NCBI GenBank assembly: GCA_027886185.1
Contig: WOAB01000011.1
Coordinates: 11,116,001-11,180,000 of the forward strand
Length of the DNA: 64,000 bases
Source: Rheum nobile
Taxonomy: Eukaryota > Streptophyta > Magnoliopsida > Caryophyllales > Polygonaceae
Reading direction: 5' to 3'
In this document: piece by piece, positions 54,131-64,000 of the stretch
How the letters are laid out: each line of letters begins with the position of its first letter
How positions within the stretch are numbered: the first letter of the stretch is position 1
The notes under the pieces: generated by a model
The model's database searches: none
The model's input: only the letters and a program-made list of their open reading frames with translations
Told to the model about the DNA's origin: nothing
Position numbers and translations under genes: made by a program

Positions 54131-55540
54131 GTGAGTACTCATGATGGGAACAATCAAGGCTACTCAATGGCGCGTCCTCCACTCTTTGAAGGAGATGGAC
54201 TAGTCGTACTCACCATGAAAAACAAACAAGGTAAGACCATTCCCAAACCCAAGGGTGATTGGGATGTTGAGGACAAGAAGATAATTTCTAAGAATCATAA
54301 GGCTATGAAATTGTTTGTCCATGTATTATGTGATAGTGAGTAAAGAAGGGTCTCGGTTTGCACAAGTGCTAAGCAAATATGGGATTTGTTGTGTACGACT
54401 CATGACGGTTTCATTGATGTTATAAAAAACAAGATAGTTATTCTTGTGAAACAATATGAATTGTTTAAGATGGAAAATGATGTATGTTCGCTTGTTACAA
54501 TCTTATTGTTAATGAGCTAACTTGTTTGGGAAAAGTGTACACCACAGAAGACCAAATACGAAAGGTGATGCAAAGTCTACCCAAGAAGTGGATTCCCAAG
54601 GTAACGACAATTGAAGAAGCAAAATATCAGAGTTCCTTTCCTTGAAAGCACCTCATATGATCTCCTACTTCCAACGAAAACAAGATAAAATCTTATGAAG
54701 ATGAAAATTCCCAAAAGAGAACAGTGTCTTCAAGTTTCCAAAGTGTTGAAGCAAGTAAAGGTGGGAAAAAAGGAAAAGGAGACCTGTGACCAAGTTGTTC
54801 CCTTTGATATTTTTCCTTCATAACACGCATTTTACAATTCCATTATGCTCAGCGTCACTGTTCCATTGTTGTCTCAACGTTCCTTTCACTCCTCTGTTTC
54901 TCTTCTTCACATGGTTTCCATTATTCCCTAATTCTTTCATGAAACCTGAAACTCATAGAAACAATATAAACCATAAAACCTAATGGTGTTTATCATCATC
55001 AAAACCAGAGGAAACGTCATGGTTCCAACAATATTTATTGAGAAAGTTTGTATGCAAAAGGAAGAGTTGAGTGAACAACTTGAAGCTATTAGTTGTTCTT
55101 TATCATGTGATGAATGTGCTATTTCTAAAACTAATGTTGAATATCTAATTTTTAAGAATAATGAACTGTGTGCTAGTATATATTGTCTTGAAGTGGAAAA
55201 GTTGAAAGTTTTATAAGAGTTAAAGAATCATAGTGTTAAGGAAGGAACTGTTCCCTCTAACAAAACTGAGTTAGAACGGATGAAAATTAGGGTTTATGAA
55301 CTTCTTGTTACTAACTATAAGAATGAGAAAAAGTTGTATGATCTGTAGTTTGTCATGGATCGGTCAGGTAATAAGGCAAAAGATAAGGAGGAATGTTTCC
55401 TCTTCAATGGAAGTTGCAAAGTGCGAACGATAGGAACAAGCACTTGGAAACTAAGGTGAGTATTCTTGAAAATAATGGTTTTACTAACCAATCTTGGCAT
55501 GTAGGACTGAAAGCACACAAGATTTGGCTAATGCAAGCCA
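54131..55540 (+). pseudogene. SIRE-like gag, multiply broken
   Basis: The frame starts MSTHDGNNQGYSMARPPLFE, the standard opening of SIRE-type gag. It continues with AMKLFVHVLCDSE, a TAA at about 54341, RRVSVCTSAKQIWDLLCTTH, KQYELFKMENDVCS and (frame change) NELTCLGKVYTTEDQIRKVM. LTR-derived DNA interrupts it at 54790-55033. It resumes with MQKEELSEQLEAISCSLSCD and a helical, Lys/Glu-rich C-terminal part with more stops. It cannot be functional. Confidence 0.7.
54790..55033 (-). repeat. SIRE-like LTR fragment inside the gag
   Basis: The block from gttcccttt through cctaatggtgtttatcatca to ggttccaaca matches the last 235 bp (+ strand order) of the LTR at 57070-57934. That is the start of the LTR on the - strand. 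The remaining LTR is missing, and the flanking gag is in the opposite orientation. Confidence 0.6.
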
Positions 55541-55990
55541 CATGAAACAATACTGTTGGTTTAAGGTATGTTCTTCCTAAGGAAAACTCAAGTGCACAAG
55601 GTGCAAGTCGGCATCAACCAAGGGTTGATAAAAACACACCACATTGGGAAACATGGTTTCAAGCTAGAACGGAACCACCATAGAAGAAGCATAAGCAAAC
55701 CTATGGAAGATGAGATAGGCAAAGTTGTGGAAGATAGAAATAACCTGGGCACTATGCTTTTATGAACGATCACAGATTTCATGGGTCAAGGAACAACGCC
55801 CATTGAGTGCAACATCCATGAAGAGGTAAGTTTCCTAATCTTATGTTCACTCTCGCTACTTGGATTATGGAACAATTGAGTCTATTGGTACAAGGACTAG
55901 CCCCAAGAACCCAACATTGTTTGGGTTCCCAAGAACAAGACTTATGTTGTTTTGTAGGTATATGTGAGGGGAACAACCTGGGAAGAGGCA

Positions 55991-57069
55991 TTTCACGGAG
56001 GATAATCCCTCACAACCTATAGTGTATGTGAGTTAAGAACTCACTCATTGGTTTAGTACTAAGTGTTAGAGCTCAGGGGAACGTTCCCAAATCAGAGAAC
56101 ACAAGACAATCCACTTAGGGGGAACGGTTCCCAATTCAAGTAAAAGTCAGAACAAAACGATCGGGAACATTACCCTGTATTCAAGGAGTGGGATAAATAT
56201 CTTTGTTAAAATTATCCATATTTATTTCAACGTTAATCTGGTTGAATTCATCTAGAAATGAAGTTCTTAGTTGAGTCCATAAAGGAATCCTATGTGTTAT
56301 CCTATGTAATATTATTCATTCTTGTGTGTGCGAATGTATGATAGCATGATTCATTATTTAACTTCAAAATGATTTTTAAACACGTTTTTCTTTCGGCCTA
56401 AAGAAATCAACTTGATCTTTTGAACCCTCATCATAATCCAACATGATGGTTCATTTCAAGACCCACCATAGCTTAGTCCAATGATGTTTACCTCTATGAG
56501 ACATTATTTCTTGAGTCCAACACTTAGGTAGAACATTGGATGGAGAAAAAGGCCTACCGAATTTTGATTTGGACTTCTATGTTAAAATTTTCTTTATGTA
56601 GAATGACGTGTATGGACGGTGTACTATAATGCACGAACAATGCGCTTGTGTGAACGTAATTACTTTGCTTGAACATGGGCAAAACACATGGACCATGCAT
56701 TGGGTTCTATAATGCGATGTGACTAGTGTGTTTTAGTCCACAGATCATGCGATATTCTGTGAAATACGTTAAGATCACTACATTTTATGCATAGACTATG
56801 CACCTTGTTCTACTAACTACAAACCGTGGCGGGTAGAAATTTACGGTCCGTGCATTTTGAGTACACAGTGAAATTCGTGTAACCCTTAGTCATACACTTA
56901 AATAAGGTCAAATTATTGGAAAGAACTCACTTCGAACCTTTCAAAGCTTATACGCGAGCTCTTGAAATTGGATTCAGTTATTGTCGATATTTCTCATATC
57001 AAGTGCTAGGACCATCCTCTATTGTATCCAAAAGGAATATATGTATGAAGGACCATTGTTGAATCAAAG
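55991..57069. other. no recognisable gene
   Basis: Contains short GGAAC/GTTCC-rich stretches (56080-56180) like those of SIRE-like LTRs and leaders, then unassigned DNA. It probably derives from the neighbouring elements. Confidence 0.3.
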
Positions 57070-57934
57070 TGTGTTAGTCAGGAAATGGTAAGATTGTTCC
57101 CTAGGTAGTGAATAGAATATTTTAGACAAGTAACGACAACACAATTCCTTAGAGAGGAAAATTCAATCAACCAAATGATTACCTTGACAAAAACCTCTAC
57201 CTCTAGGTTTTACCCAAGTAGGATTTAAAATTTTTACTTGTATTATTAATCATGTTGTACAATCTCGTGAGTCTTCTCTCCACCTAGTCTCACATAGATC
57301 CTAGACTTCTAGACTCCAAGTGTAATCAACCTAATGATACAAGAACCCCTAAACATAGTACTTCACATGAAGTTCGTACATTGTATCTTGATCTCGAGCA
57401 CCTGTAATACTTTTGGTTGTGTTGTACCTTTCTCTAAGGAATACACGAGTGTATATAGTCATAGGACAGACGGCTTATCAACTAACTTAATAGCCCACTA
57501 ACAATATCTTACATAATCTGTGCACATAATCAAATACTTACTTTTTCCTTCTATAAAATATCTGAAGACATACTAAAATCTTTCTCTTTCTTCAAGCGAT
57601 ACAGCTAAAGAAATAGTCCAAATCTTTTTTCCATAATTAGCATTCTTTCCAAAGTTCCCATCACAATCTTCTCTATGTAAACGCATCGTTCCTTTCGTGT
57701 TGTTCCCTTTCTTCTTTTCTCTTCACAATACACATATCATCACTTTGTTCAATTTAGCATAATTGTTTAATTGTTGACTTGTCATTCCTTCACTCCTCTA
57801 TTTTGCTTCTTCTCTTGGTTTCCATTGTTCCCTAATTCTTTCATTCAACTTGAAACTCATAGAAACAATATAAAACATAAAACCTAATGGTGTTTATCAT
57901 CATCATAACTAGAGGGAACGTCATTGTTCCAATA
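57070..57934 (-). repeat. SIRE-like 3' LTR (outer element)
   Basis: 865 bp, + strand ends TGTGTTAGTCAGG and GTTCCAATA. It matches 59609-60451 along most of its length with many substitutions and indels. Confidence 0.8.
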
Positions 57935-58305
57935 ATTTCCCCCCAAAGGTGATGACAACCCCATTCAAAATTGTTAGATCAAAAACACATAGTAAAAAGT
58001 CAATCAACATCAGTCATTATGCACCTAAGTTCAAATATCAAAGTTTTATTTTAAATAAATTACTACAGATCATACCTTCAAGTTGTGTCACCGTTCCCCT
58101 TAGCACTAGCATCGTTTAGAAAACATAAAGAAGTAGCAACAGTTAAACTATTGCCTCTTTTCATAGAGTTCATCGCACAATTTTCCACACTTCTCCATTT
58201 TGGCATCATGAAAAGATCAAAAGTAGGCAGTGGAACATCCATGCTAAGTTCACAAATTAACATCAAAATTAAAATCCATTAAATATTGCAAGGCAACGAT
58301 TACAT

Positions 58306-59590
58306 TCAACACAAACACTTAACAAACAAACACAAAAGATCAAAAGAAAACTTAGACAATAATAAAAACATGAAAATCAAGAAAAGATAGAGTATATGAG
58401 GTATGATGGTAGTAATGTTCACCCAGGCTTCAGAATCCTCCTTTTCCTCATCTTTGTTCAGAAAATGATCAAGCAGCAGTTTTAACAACACCTTGATTTC
58501 TTTCAAGTCAACCAACATTTGGTTCTGAACTGAACCACCTTTGGAGGAGCCTTCTCCTAGTTCCTTCTTAGTGATCGAAGAGGGAGGTAGTGTTCTCTTG
58601 TTGTCGCTTGATACTTCATCTTTTTCACATTGACCATTTCCAACTCAATGGTCAAAGGAACTTCGCCTTCCACCTTGTAAACACCTTCCTTCTTCAAAAG
58701 CATTTTCACCAAACCAAGGTAGGAGAGAGAGTGAGATTTTCAAGTGCACTTCTCCATATATTGAAGAATAACCCTTGCGAGTTCAATATTCTCTTTGTGG
58801 AAAAGGTGATCCAACAGATATAGATTAGTGACGGTGTTCCTCTTCTCCTGATGAGGAACAATGGCCTGCATGATAATTTGATGAGTGATTCGCTCGGGCA
58901 ACGTCAATTGTGACGTGTGGTTCCCTCCCGCGGTCGACTTGAACAAACTCATGCCACTAGCTTCCTTGGCCTCTTTCTGAGCAGCAAATAGCTTCTCTCC
59001 AGGGATATCACCAAATCCCTTAGCAAGAACATTCAACAGAAGAGACAAATTCTTTGCAGTGAAGGACAGTTCCTCTCCACTCACAGTAGATGTTCCCACA
59101 AGCGTCGATGAAGAAGTAAGCTCAAAGAGGTAATAAAACTCACGAATCTAGTCCCGATTGACCAAGACTCGACTTGAAAAGAATTGTTCCCATCCTTGGA
59201 ATATAAGCATATCCAGAACCTCCTCAAACCCATTCTTAGTTAAGAAGTTATCTTGCAAGAATAGCTACTAAAGAATCTATTTACCTTCAGAGAGGTCGGG
59301 AACATAGAATTATTCCTATGTTTTAGCCTTCTTCTTTTGAGCCTTCTTGGCTGACCTCAATTTAGCCTTTAATGTCCCCGGAGCCGTCTCATCGGCACTG
59401 GACTTCGTTGGTGTAGAGAACTCCGTAGATGCACGGTGTTCCCCAATGACGATCAAGTCGGTGTCCTCCTCACTTTCCTCGGAGATGATGTTGTGTTTGC
59501 GCTTGCAGGTAGGAAGAAGTAGGACAATCTCAAGAGGGTGAACACCAAGATCAGCCTCAACATCGACCATTGAATCTTCCACTTCTAATG
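58306..59590 (-). pseudogene. extra 3' ORF of the outer SIRE-like element
   Basis: Readable pieces on the - strand parallel the ORF at 60898-62431 in the same order. They are: a basic Lys-rich stretch (TLKAKLRSAKKAQKKKAKT), an FQGWEQFF region with stops around it, an IREFYYLFEL region, VSGEELSFTAKNLSLLLNVL, LTLPERITHQIIMQAIVPHQ, EKRNTVTNLYLLDHLF, and a C-terminal VQNQMLVDLKEIKVLLKLLL. The pattern resembles the putative plant transposon protein domain seen in the env-like position of SIRE elements. Stops at about 59100 and elsewhere disable it. Confidence 0.6.
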
Positions 59591-59608
59591 TCTTCTTGTT
59601 GAATCGAG

Positions 59609-60451
59609 TGTGTTAGTACATGGAACGGTGGAACTGTTCCTTAGGCAGCGGAAAATAGTAATAGAATGACAAAGTAACGAACAGAGTTCCTTAGAGAGGA
59701 AAACTTAATCAACCAACTAGTTGACTAAGAAAAACCTCTACCTCTAGGTTTCCCTAGTAGGATTTCGAAAGTCTACTTGTGTTATTAATTCTGGAATTAT
59801 AAACAAGCAAGTCTTATCTCAATCTAGTTTACTCATAGATATCTAGACCTCTGAATGTAACGTTCCTAACAACACCTAAGACAATCAAAACCCTAACAAG
59901 TACTCAACTCACCAAAAGTCTCATCCTTGTAAGTTCTTGATATTTTCGAATGCTCTTCTCTGTGGAAATGCTGTAAGATCCTTAGTCCAATGAAGTTTGC
60001 AACTTTCTATCTTATAGTCTAGGTTTTCTATCTAATTTACCCTAGTTTTACTTAAGGAAAATAAGATAAAATAATCCTATATAATCTTTTCTATTTTATC
60101 CTAACCAGAATATCTCCAACGAGATCTTATCTTGAGGCCCAAGTTGCTCATTTAATATTTGTTTCCATAGAAGAGATTCGGCAGGCGCAAGGGATCACAG
60201 CGTGCGTCCTCCGTTCCTTGGCGCTGTTCCCTGTCATTTTCTGATCAACCAACGCGTGTCTCTTCTTTTCTTTCGTTCCAGCGTGTTGATTCTCATTGTT
60301 GGCTTCTCTGTTCCTTGTATTCTCTGTTTTGAATCTTCACTGGTTTTCATCGTTCCTTTAAATCAATTGAAACTCATAGTCACACTAAAAACCATCAAAT
60401 GCCTTTGAGTTTATCATCATCAAAACTAGAGGGAACATCATCGTTCCAATA
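59609..60451 (-). repeat. SIRE-like 3' LTR (inner element)
   Basis: 843 bp, + strand ends TGTGTTAGTACATGG and CGTTCCAATA. It is preceded on the - strand by CACCAAAAAGGGGGAAAT, the polypurine tract. Confidence 0.82.
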
Positions 60452-60465
60452 ATTTCCCCCTTTTT
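60452..60465 (-). promoter_or_regulatory. polypurine tract of the inner SIRE-like element
   Basis: AAAAAGGGGGAAAT on the - strand abuts the 3' LTR; the outer element has the equivalent at 57935-57949. Confidence 0.8.
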
Positions 60466-60897
60466 GGTGATGACAAACTCCTTCAAAATGTGCACGTTCA
60501 AAACAGACAAGTAAGAAGTCAAATTCACATGTAATCACACAAATACTATATTCCAAATATTGACATTGTTCCCCCTCAAACAGTTCATAGTAGAATTTAC
60601 CTTCAAGAAGCATTGTCGTTCTCCTTAGCACTAGCTTCTGTTATCAACTCATCCTTGGGTTTCACATTTTCCATACTTCCCCCTTTTGGCATCATCAAAA
60701 GATCACATAAAGCACAAAGACTTGACTCACAGGCAAATCATAAGCATAATATTTCATTCATAATGCAGGGCGAAGTACAAAGCCAAGGAACTAAAACAAC
60801 TATTATCAGAAGATAAGGAACAATCACACAAAAGACATAGAAACATAAAAATTGCAAGAACAGAAGATTAGACGGGCAAGGGGTTAACGGGGAACAC

Positions 60898-62431
60898 TCA
60901 GATCTCAGGGTCGTCAGCAGAGTCCTCAGCTTTGCTCAGAAAGTGATCTAGGAGCAATGTCATTGTGGTGTTCAACTGCTTCAGCTCAGCCAGTATCCGG
61001 TGTTGAACTGAGCTCCCCTTCGATGTTCCTTCACCAACTACTTTCTTTGCAGTCGCAGTGCCCGTTCCCTTGGTGTCACCCTTGAACTTCATCTTTTCTA
61101 CAGTTGCAGAGTCCAACTCACTTCCTAGAGATACTTCATTCTCTTCAATATAAGCTTCATCTCGAAGCAACAACATCTTCACCAAGCCTGGATAGGCTAG
61201 AGAGTGGGACTTGGCTTTGCATCGATCCATATGAATCAATATCACTCGAGGGAGATCAATTTTCTCCCTTCTTAGAAATCGATCAAGCAAAAGCATGTCG
61301 CACAGGGTGATGGTGTTGCGCCTCTCTTGGCGAGGAACCACAGCTCTGGAAATGATGTGGAAAGCAATTCGCTGAGCCAAAGTCATCCTTTCAGTGTGTA
61401 GCTCCACAATAGTTGAACCAAACAACCGTTCCATACAGGCAAGCTTCTCATCATTTATTTCAGTCACAAGAACCTTATAAAATCCTCCCAAAGGAACAGA
61501 AAGAAGTGAAGAGATCACCTTAGGAGTAAAGGACAAATCTTCACCACTGATCTTGGTCGATCCACACAGAGCATCAGCTTTGGAGAGGTGGAAGTAGTGG
61601 TAGAATTCTCTCATCTGTACTTCATTGACAGTAGCCCTGTTGGAACAGAGCCGTTCTCATCCTTGGAAACGCAACAATTCCCAGATTTCCTCCACATTAT
61701 GCTCAGAAAAGAAACTTTCGTGAATTAAGAGTGGTGGAAGAATCTTTTTACCCTCAGTGAAGTCGGGAGAAGTGGTGGTAGAGAGAGAGAGAGTGATCCA
61801 GCTTTGCTTTACCAACAGACTTTGCCTTTTTCAGTTCTGGCTTCACAGCGGAACGAAGCCGTGCCTTCAGTGGGCGAGGAACATGTTCATCGGCACCAGA
61901 CTTCGAAGGTGTCGATTGGGATGTGGGAGCCATACGATGCTCCAAGATTGCAACTTCCTCTTCGTCCTCAGAATCTTGGGCAGTGAAGGCAAGATCTGCG
62001 AGCTTGCGCTTGCGGGGTTGAGGAGGTGCCAAAGGTGCAGACTTGACACCCAGTTCCTTCTCCAGGGACTTCATTGACTGTTCCTCCTCTTCTCCTCTGT
62101 CCTTGGATGGAGAGGAAACTTCATCCTCTTCTCCATGTTGGGAACTTGAGGGTTCCTCCATGGGCACGTCGGCAAGCACAGGATTGAGATCCTGAGATTT
62201 TAGTGGAGACGGAGCAGACGGGTTCGGTGTCGGAGTAGGAGTCGATGTAGACGCTGATGGATCCACCGTTTGATGAACGACGGCTTGAGCAATTGCCAGC
62301 ACAGACGCATGCACACCGGAGGGATTCGGTGTAGCACGGGCGGCTTTGGCCTGTTGAAGCTGTAGGATATATGCGTCCATCTCGGCGTCGGTCATCTGCT
62401 CGGTGGAGATTTTCTTGCTTGGGGAATCCAT
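60898..62431 (-). pseudogene. extra 3' (env-position) ORF of the inner SIRE-like element
   Basis: The start MDSPSKKISTEQMTDAEMDA is followed by a Pro/Ser-rich acidic stretch (ASTSTPTPTPNPSAPSPL, then GEEDEVSSPSKDRGEEEEQS) and a basic patch (KARLRSAVKPELKKAKSVGK). The frame then shifts within a CT-repeat near 61780-61795. The next frame has EGKKILPPLLI, FQG and a TGA (the sister ORF has GW here). From 61614 it is open again: MREFYHYFHLSKADALC, SGEDLSFTPKVISSLLSVPL, LAQRIAFHIISRAVVPRQER and a C-terminal helix HRILAELKQLNTTMTLLLDH. No signal peptide or membrane span is seen, so it does not look like an envelope protein. The fold resembles the putative plant transposon protein domain. Confidence 0.65.
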
Positions 62432-62523
62432 GGAGATAGTGAGTAGAGAGCTTTTCAGATTTTGAATGCTAAGATAGAGCAGAGAGAGAAGAATGGCGGT
62501 GGAGAGGCTTGTGCATAAGATCC

Positions 62524-62534
62524 CATATATATAG
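62524..62534 (-). promoter_or_regulatory. TATA-like box upstream of the extra ORF
   Basis: CTATATATATG on the - strand lies about 95 bp before the ATG at 62431. A CT-rich leader (TTCTTCTCTCTCTGCTC) follows it. The layout is that of a plant core promoter with a short 5' leader. Confidence 0.45.
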
Positions 62535-63245
62535 AGAAGATAAAATCTTTTGCAAGATCAAATCTTTCCAAATATCTCAACCGTCTTCAAAAAATTCCAT
62601 CATTAGACTTTTCTCTCTCTTCCTCTAACGGCCACTTTTTGCTTCGGTTACCCCGCGTCCCTGTTCCTGCCACAGAGCAGTCAAATCTCGCATATAGCCA
62701 TTCCAACGTTCACCTGCACCCCAATTAATACCAGCCACTGATTCAAATTTCTCGTTCCATACACATCTGTTCCCCTTCAATCTGAGCAACATTCGTCGTT
62801 CCCCCTGAGACCAAGAGTGTTTGCGAGGCTTGTCTGGATATTTCAAAGTTGGGTTCACACAAAATATAGTATATCCAAACAGATGGTAGGGAGAAAAACA
62901 ACTCAGATAATTATTCATAGTAAAAAGTTTATCAAAGAAGGATCATAGGGAACGTTTACCTAAATCGAGGCTATGGGAGGCAGTACAACCAATTATCATG
63001 TGGGCTTGTAATGAGGGTTCAATTCATCAAATTGGTTGTTTTGGGTCTTTAAGAAGATGTTAACATGCAATCAAGTAATTCAACACAAATCAAAAGACAA
63101 AGCAATTAGACCTGAAGACAAAGCAAATCGAACAGACAAAAATCATGAAACAATAATGTCACAAAATGGACTGTAAACAAGGAACTTCATGATATCTGTG
63201 ACACAAGATAACCAAGCATTGAGGGAATAATGGGTGTGAAGGTCC
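62535..63245 (-). other. spacer between pol and the extra ORF
   Basis: On the - strand this is non-coding after the pol stop at 63246. A 97-codon open frame (62918-62625) with FGYTIFCVNPTLKYPDKPRK shows no domain. The spacer ends in the candidate promoter. Confidence 0.35.
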
Positions 63246-64000
63246 TCAATTCAGAGAGATCATGCCAATGAGTAACCGAAGATACTCGAATGGACCTTTG
63301 TCTAGTGCTTTGGTGAAGATGTCTGCTACTTGATTTTCAGTCCTGCAATGTTCCATTCTGATAAAGCCCATTTCAACATTATCACGTAGAAAATGATGAC
63401 GAATGTCAATGTGCTTGGTACGTGAATGATGAACTAGATTTTTTGAGATGTTAATGGCACTAGTATTGTCACACATAATAGGAACGGTGCCAAGAGACAT
63501 ACCAAAGTCTTCCAGTTGTTGTTTGAGCCACAATACCTGAGCACAACAACTTGTCGCGGCGACGTATTCAGCTTCTGTAGTGGAGAGGGCCACAAAGTTT
63601 TGTTTCTTGGAACCCCATGAGACAAGACAGGGCCTAAGGAACTGTGCCGTTCCAGAAGTGCTTTTGCGATCTACTATATGCCCAACAAAGTTGGCGTCTG
63701 TGAATCCAACCAGGTTGAAATCACACATCTTGGGATACCATAGACAGAGATGGTCCATTCCTTTAAGGTATCGAAAGATTCGCTTGACTTTCTTCAAGTG
63801 TGAGTCCTTTGGGTTGGCCTGAAATCTGGCACAAAGACACACACTAAACAAAATATCTGGCCGACTGGCCATGAGATAGAGGAGAGAACCAATCATTCCT
63901 CTATACATGGTGGGATCAACATCTGTTCCATTAAGATCTGCATCCAAGCGAGTGTTAGGAGAAATAGGGGTAACAATAGGTTTGGTAGTATCCATACCAT
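63246..64000 (-). CDS. SIRE-like copia pol C-terminus (RT end and RNase H), partial
   Basis: The 250-codon frame is open to its TAA/TGA-type end at 63246 and runs out of the window upstream. It contains YRGMIGSLLYLMASRPDILF, KRIFRYLKGM, the RNase H FTDANFVGHIVDRKSTSG, ALSTTEAEYVAATSCCAQVL, MCDNTSAINISKNLVHHSRT, KHIDIRHHFLRDNVEMG and NQVADIFTKALDKGPFEYL. These are typical of SIRE elements. One substitution (DANFVGH for the usual DADWAGC type) is noted. No stop is present in the visible part. Confidence 0.88.
   Translation of the reverse strand, partial: GMDTTKPIVTPISPNTRLDADLNGTDVDPTMYRGMIGSLLYLMASRPDILFSVCLCARFQANPKDSHLKKVKRIFRYLKGMDHLCLWYPKMCDFNLVGFTDANFVGHIVDRKSTSGTAQFLRPCLVSWGSKKQNFVALSTTEAEYVAATSCCAQVLWLKQQLEDFGMSLGTVPIMCDNTSAINISKNLVHHSRTKHIDIRHHFLRDNVEMGFIRMEHCRTENQVADIFTKALDKGPFEYLRLLIGMISLN

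Larger units (their letters stand above)
52898..55990 (+). mobile_element. SIRE-like Ty1/copia, 5' part with broken gag
   Basis: A + strand LTR (52898-54079) is followed by a primer site and a decayed gag to about 55540, with weak similarity to SIRE gag up to about 55990. Pol is absent. A piece of another SIRE-like LTR in the opposite orientation lies inside the gag. The right end is not defined. Confidence 0.65.
57070..59608 (-). mobile_element. outer SIRE-like copia: 3' LTR and truncated extra ORF
   Basis: On the - strand the extra ORF (from 59582 down) is followed by a polypurine tract (57935-57949) and an LTR (57934-57070). The ORF lacks its N-terminal third, and the LTR of another element begins exactly at its broken end (59609). 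The simplest reading is that the element running off the window at 64000 inserted into this ORF. The missing part should then lie beyond that element's 5' LTR. Confidence 0.65.
59609..64000 (-). mobile_element. inner SIRE-like copia: RNase H, extra ORF and 3' LTR
   Basis: Entering from beyond the window on the - strand are RT end and RNase H (63995-63246), an 0.8-kb spacer, the extra ORF (62431-60898), a polypurine tract (60452-60465) and the 3' LTR (60451-59609). Position of the extra ORF between pol and 3' LTR is the hallmark of SIRE/Maximus-type copia. The 5' part is outside the window. Confidence 0.8.

Noticed and set aside
60898..62431. Calling the extra SIRE-like ORF a true envelope gene
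   Set aside because: No signal peptide, transmembrane segment or coiled-coil fusion region is visible; only its position between pol and the 3' LTR fits.

Overview
The window is plant nuclear DNA, almost certainly from a eudicot. It is AT-rich and made mostly of LTR retrotransposons of typical angiosperm lineages: Ty1/copia Ale-like, Tork-like and SIRE-like, and Ty3/gypsy chromovirus-like and Athila-like. Between them lie short, broken remnants of plant gene families: a STRUBBELIG-type receptor kinase, a REM-type B3 protein, a plant GRF zinc finger and a Ulp1/C48 protease. I see no intact single-copy host gene, no rRNA or tRNA gene and no CRISPR array. The species cannot be fixed from the sequence.

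Layout. 1-1141: 3' end of an Ale-like copia (+). 2165-7382: kinase pseudogene (-) split by a complete Ale-like copia (2215-7015, identical 176-bp LTRs, TSD ccaaa). About 7530-11045: decayed SIRE-like copia (-). 11049-12350: possible gypsy LTR. 12698-13119: hAT-type MITE inside a possible 5' exon. 14036-15376: SIRE-like LTR and gag remnant (-), then a tRNA-derived SINE. 16079-22415: complete but non-autonomous Athila-like element (+, TSD cctat) carrying gag and protease only. 22749-23457: probable LTR. 24258-25242: unidentified coding remnant, followed by a promoter-like segment. 26079-27053: B3 pseudogene (+), fused to the truncated end of a chromovirus-like gypsy (-, 27054 to about 35176). 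That gypsy is itself split by a 1415-bp solo LTR (27791-29205, TSD tgttc).

35177-38102: a gypsy-like tail ORF, a GRF zinc-finger remnant and a broken small gene. 38317-43573: nearly intact Tork-like copia (-, TSD taatc, two differences between its 463-bp LTRs). 45713-46913: Mutator-like fold-back element, essentially one long hairpin with a 9-bp TSD. 46989-47100: perfect 56-bp tandem duplication. 47640-48010 and 49497-50345: a repeat of about 185 bp in opposite orientations. 50721-51504: Ulp1-like pseudogene (-). 52898 to about 55990: SIRE-like element (+). 57070-64000: two SIRE-like elements in the same (-) orientation, one apparently inserted into the extra 3' ORF of the other. In the inner one that extra ORF has its own TATA-like box.

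The retroelements do not form a pathway with each other. The features most worth a second look are the 20-bp-period GC-rich dyad repeats in the Athila-like element, the hairpin built of smaller palindromes, the copia with identical LTRs but three in-frame stops, and the candidate promoter in front of the SIRE extra ORF.
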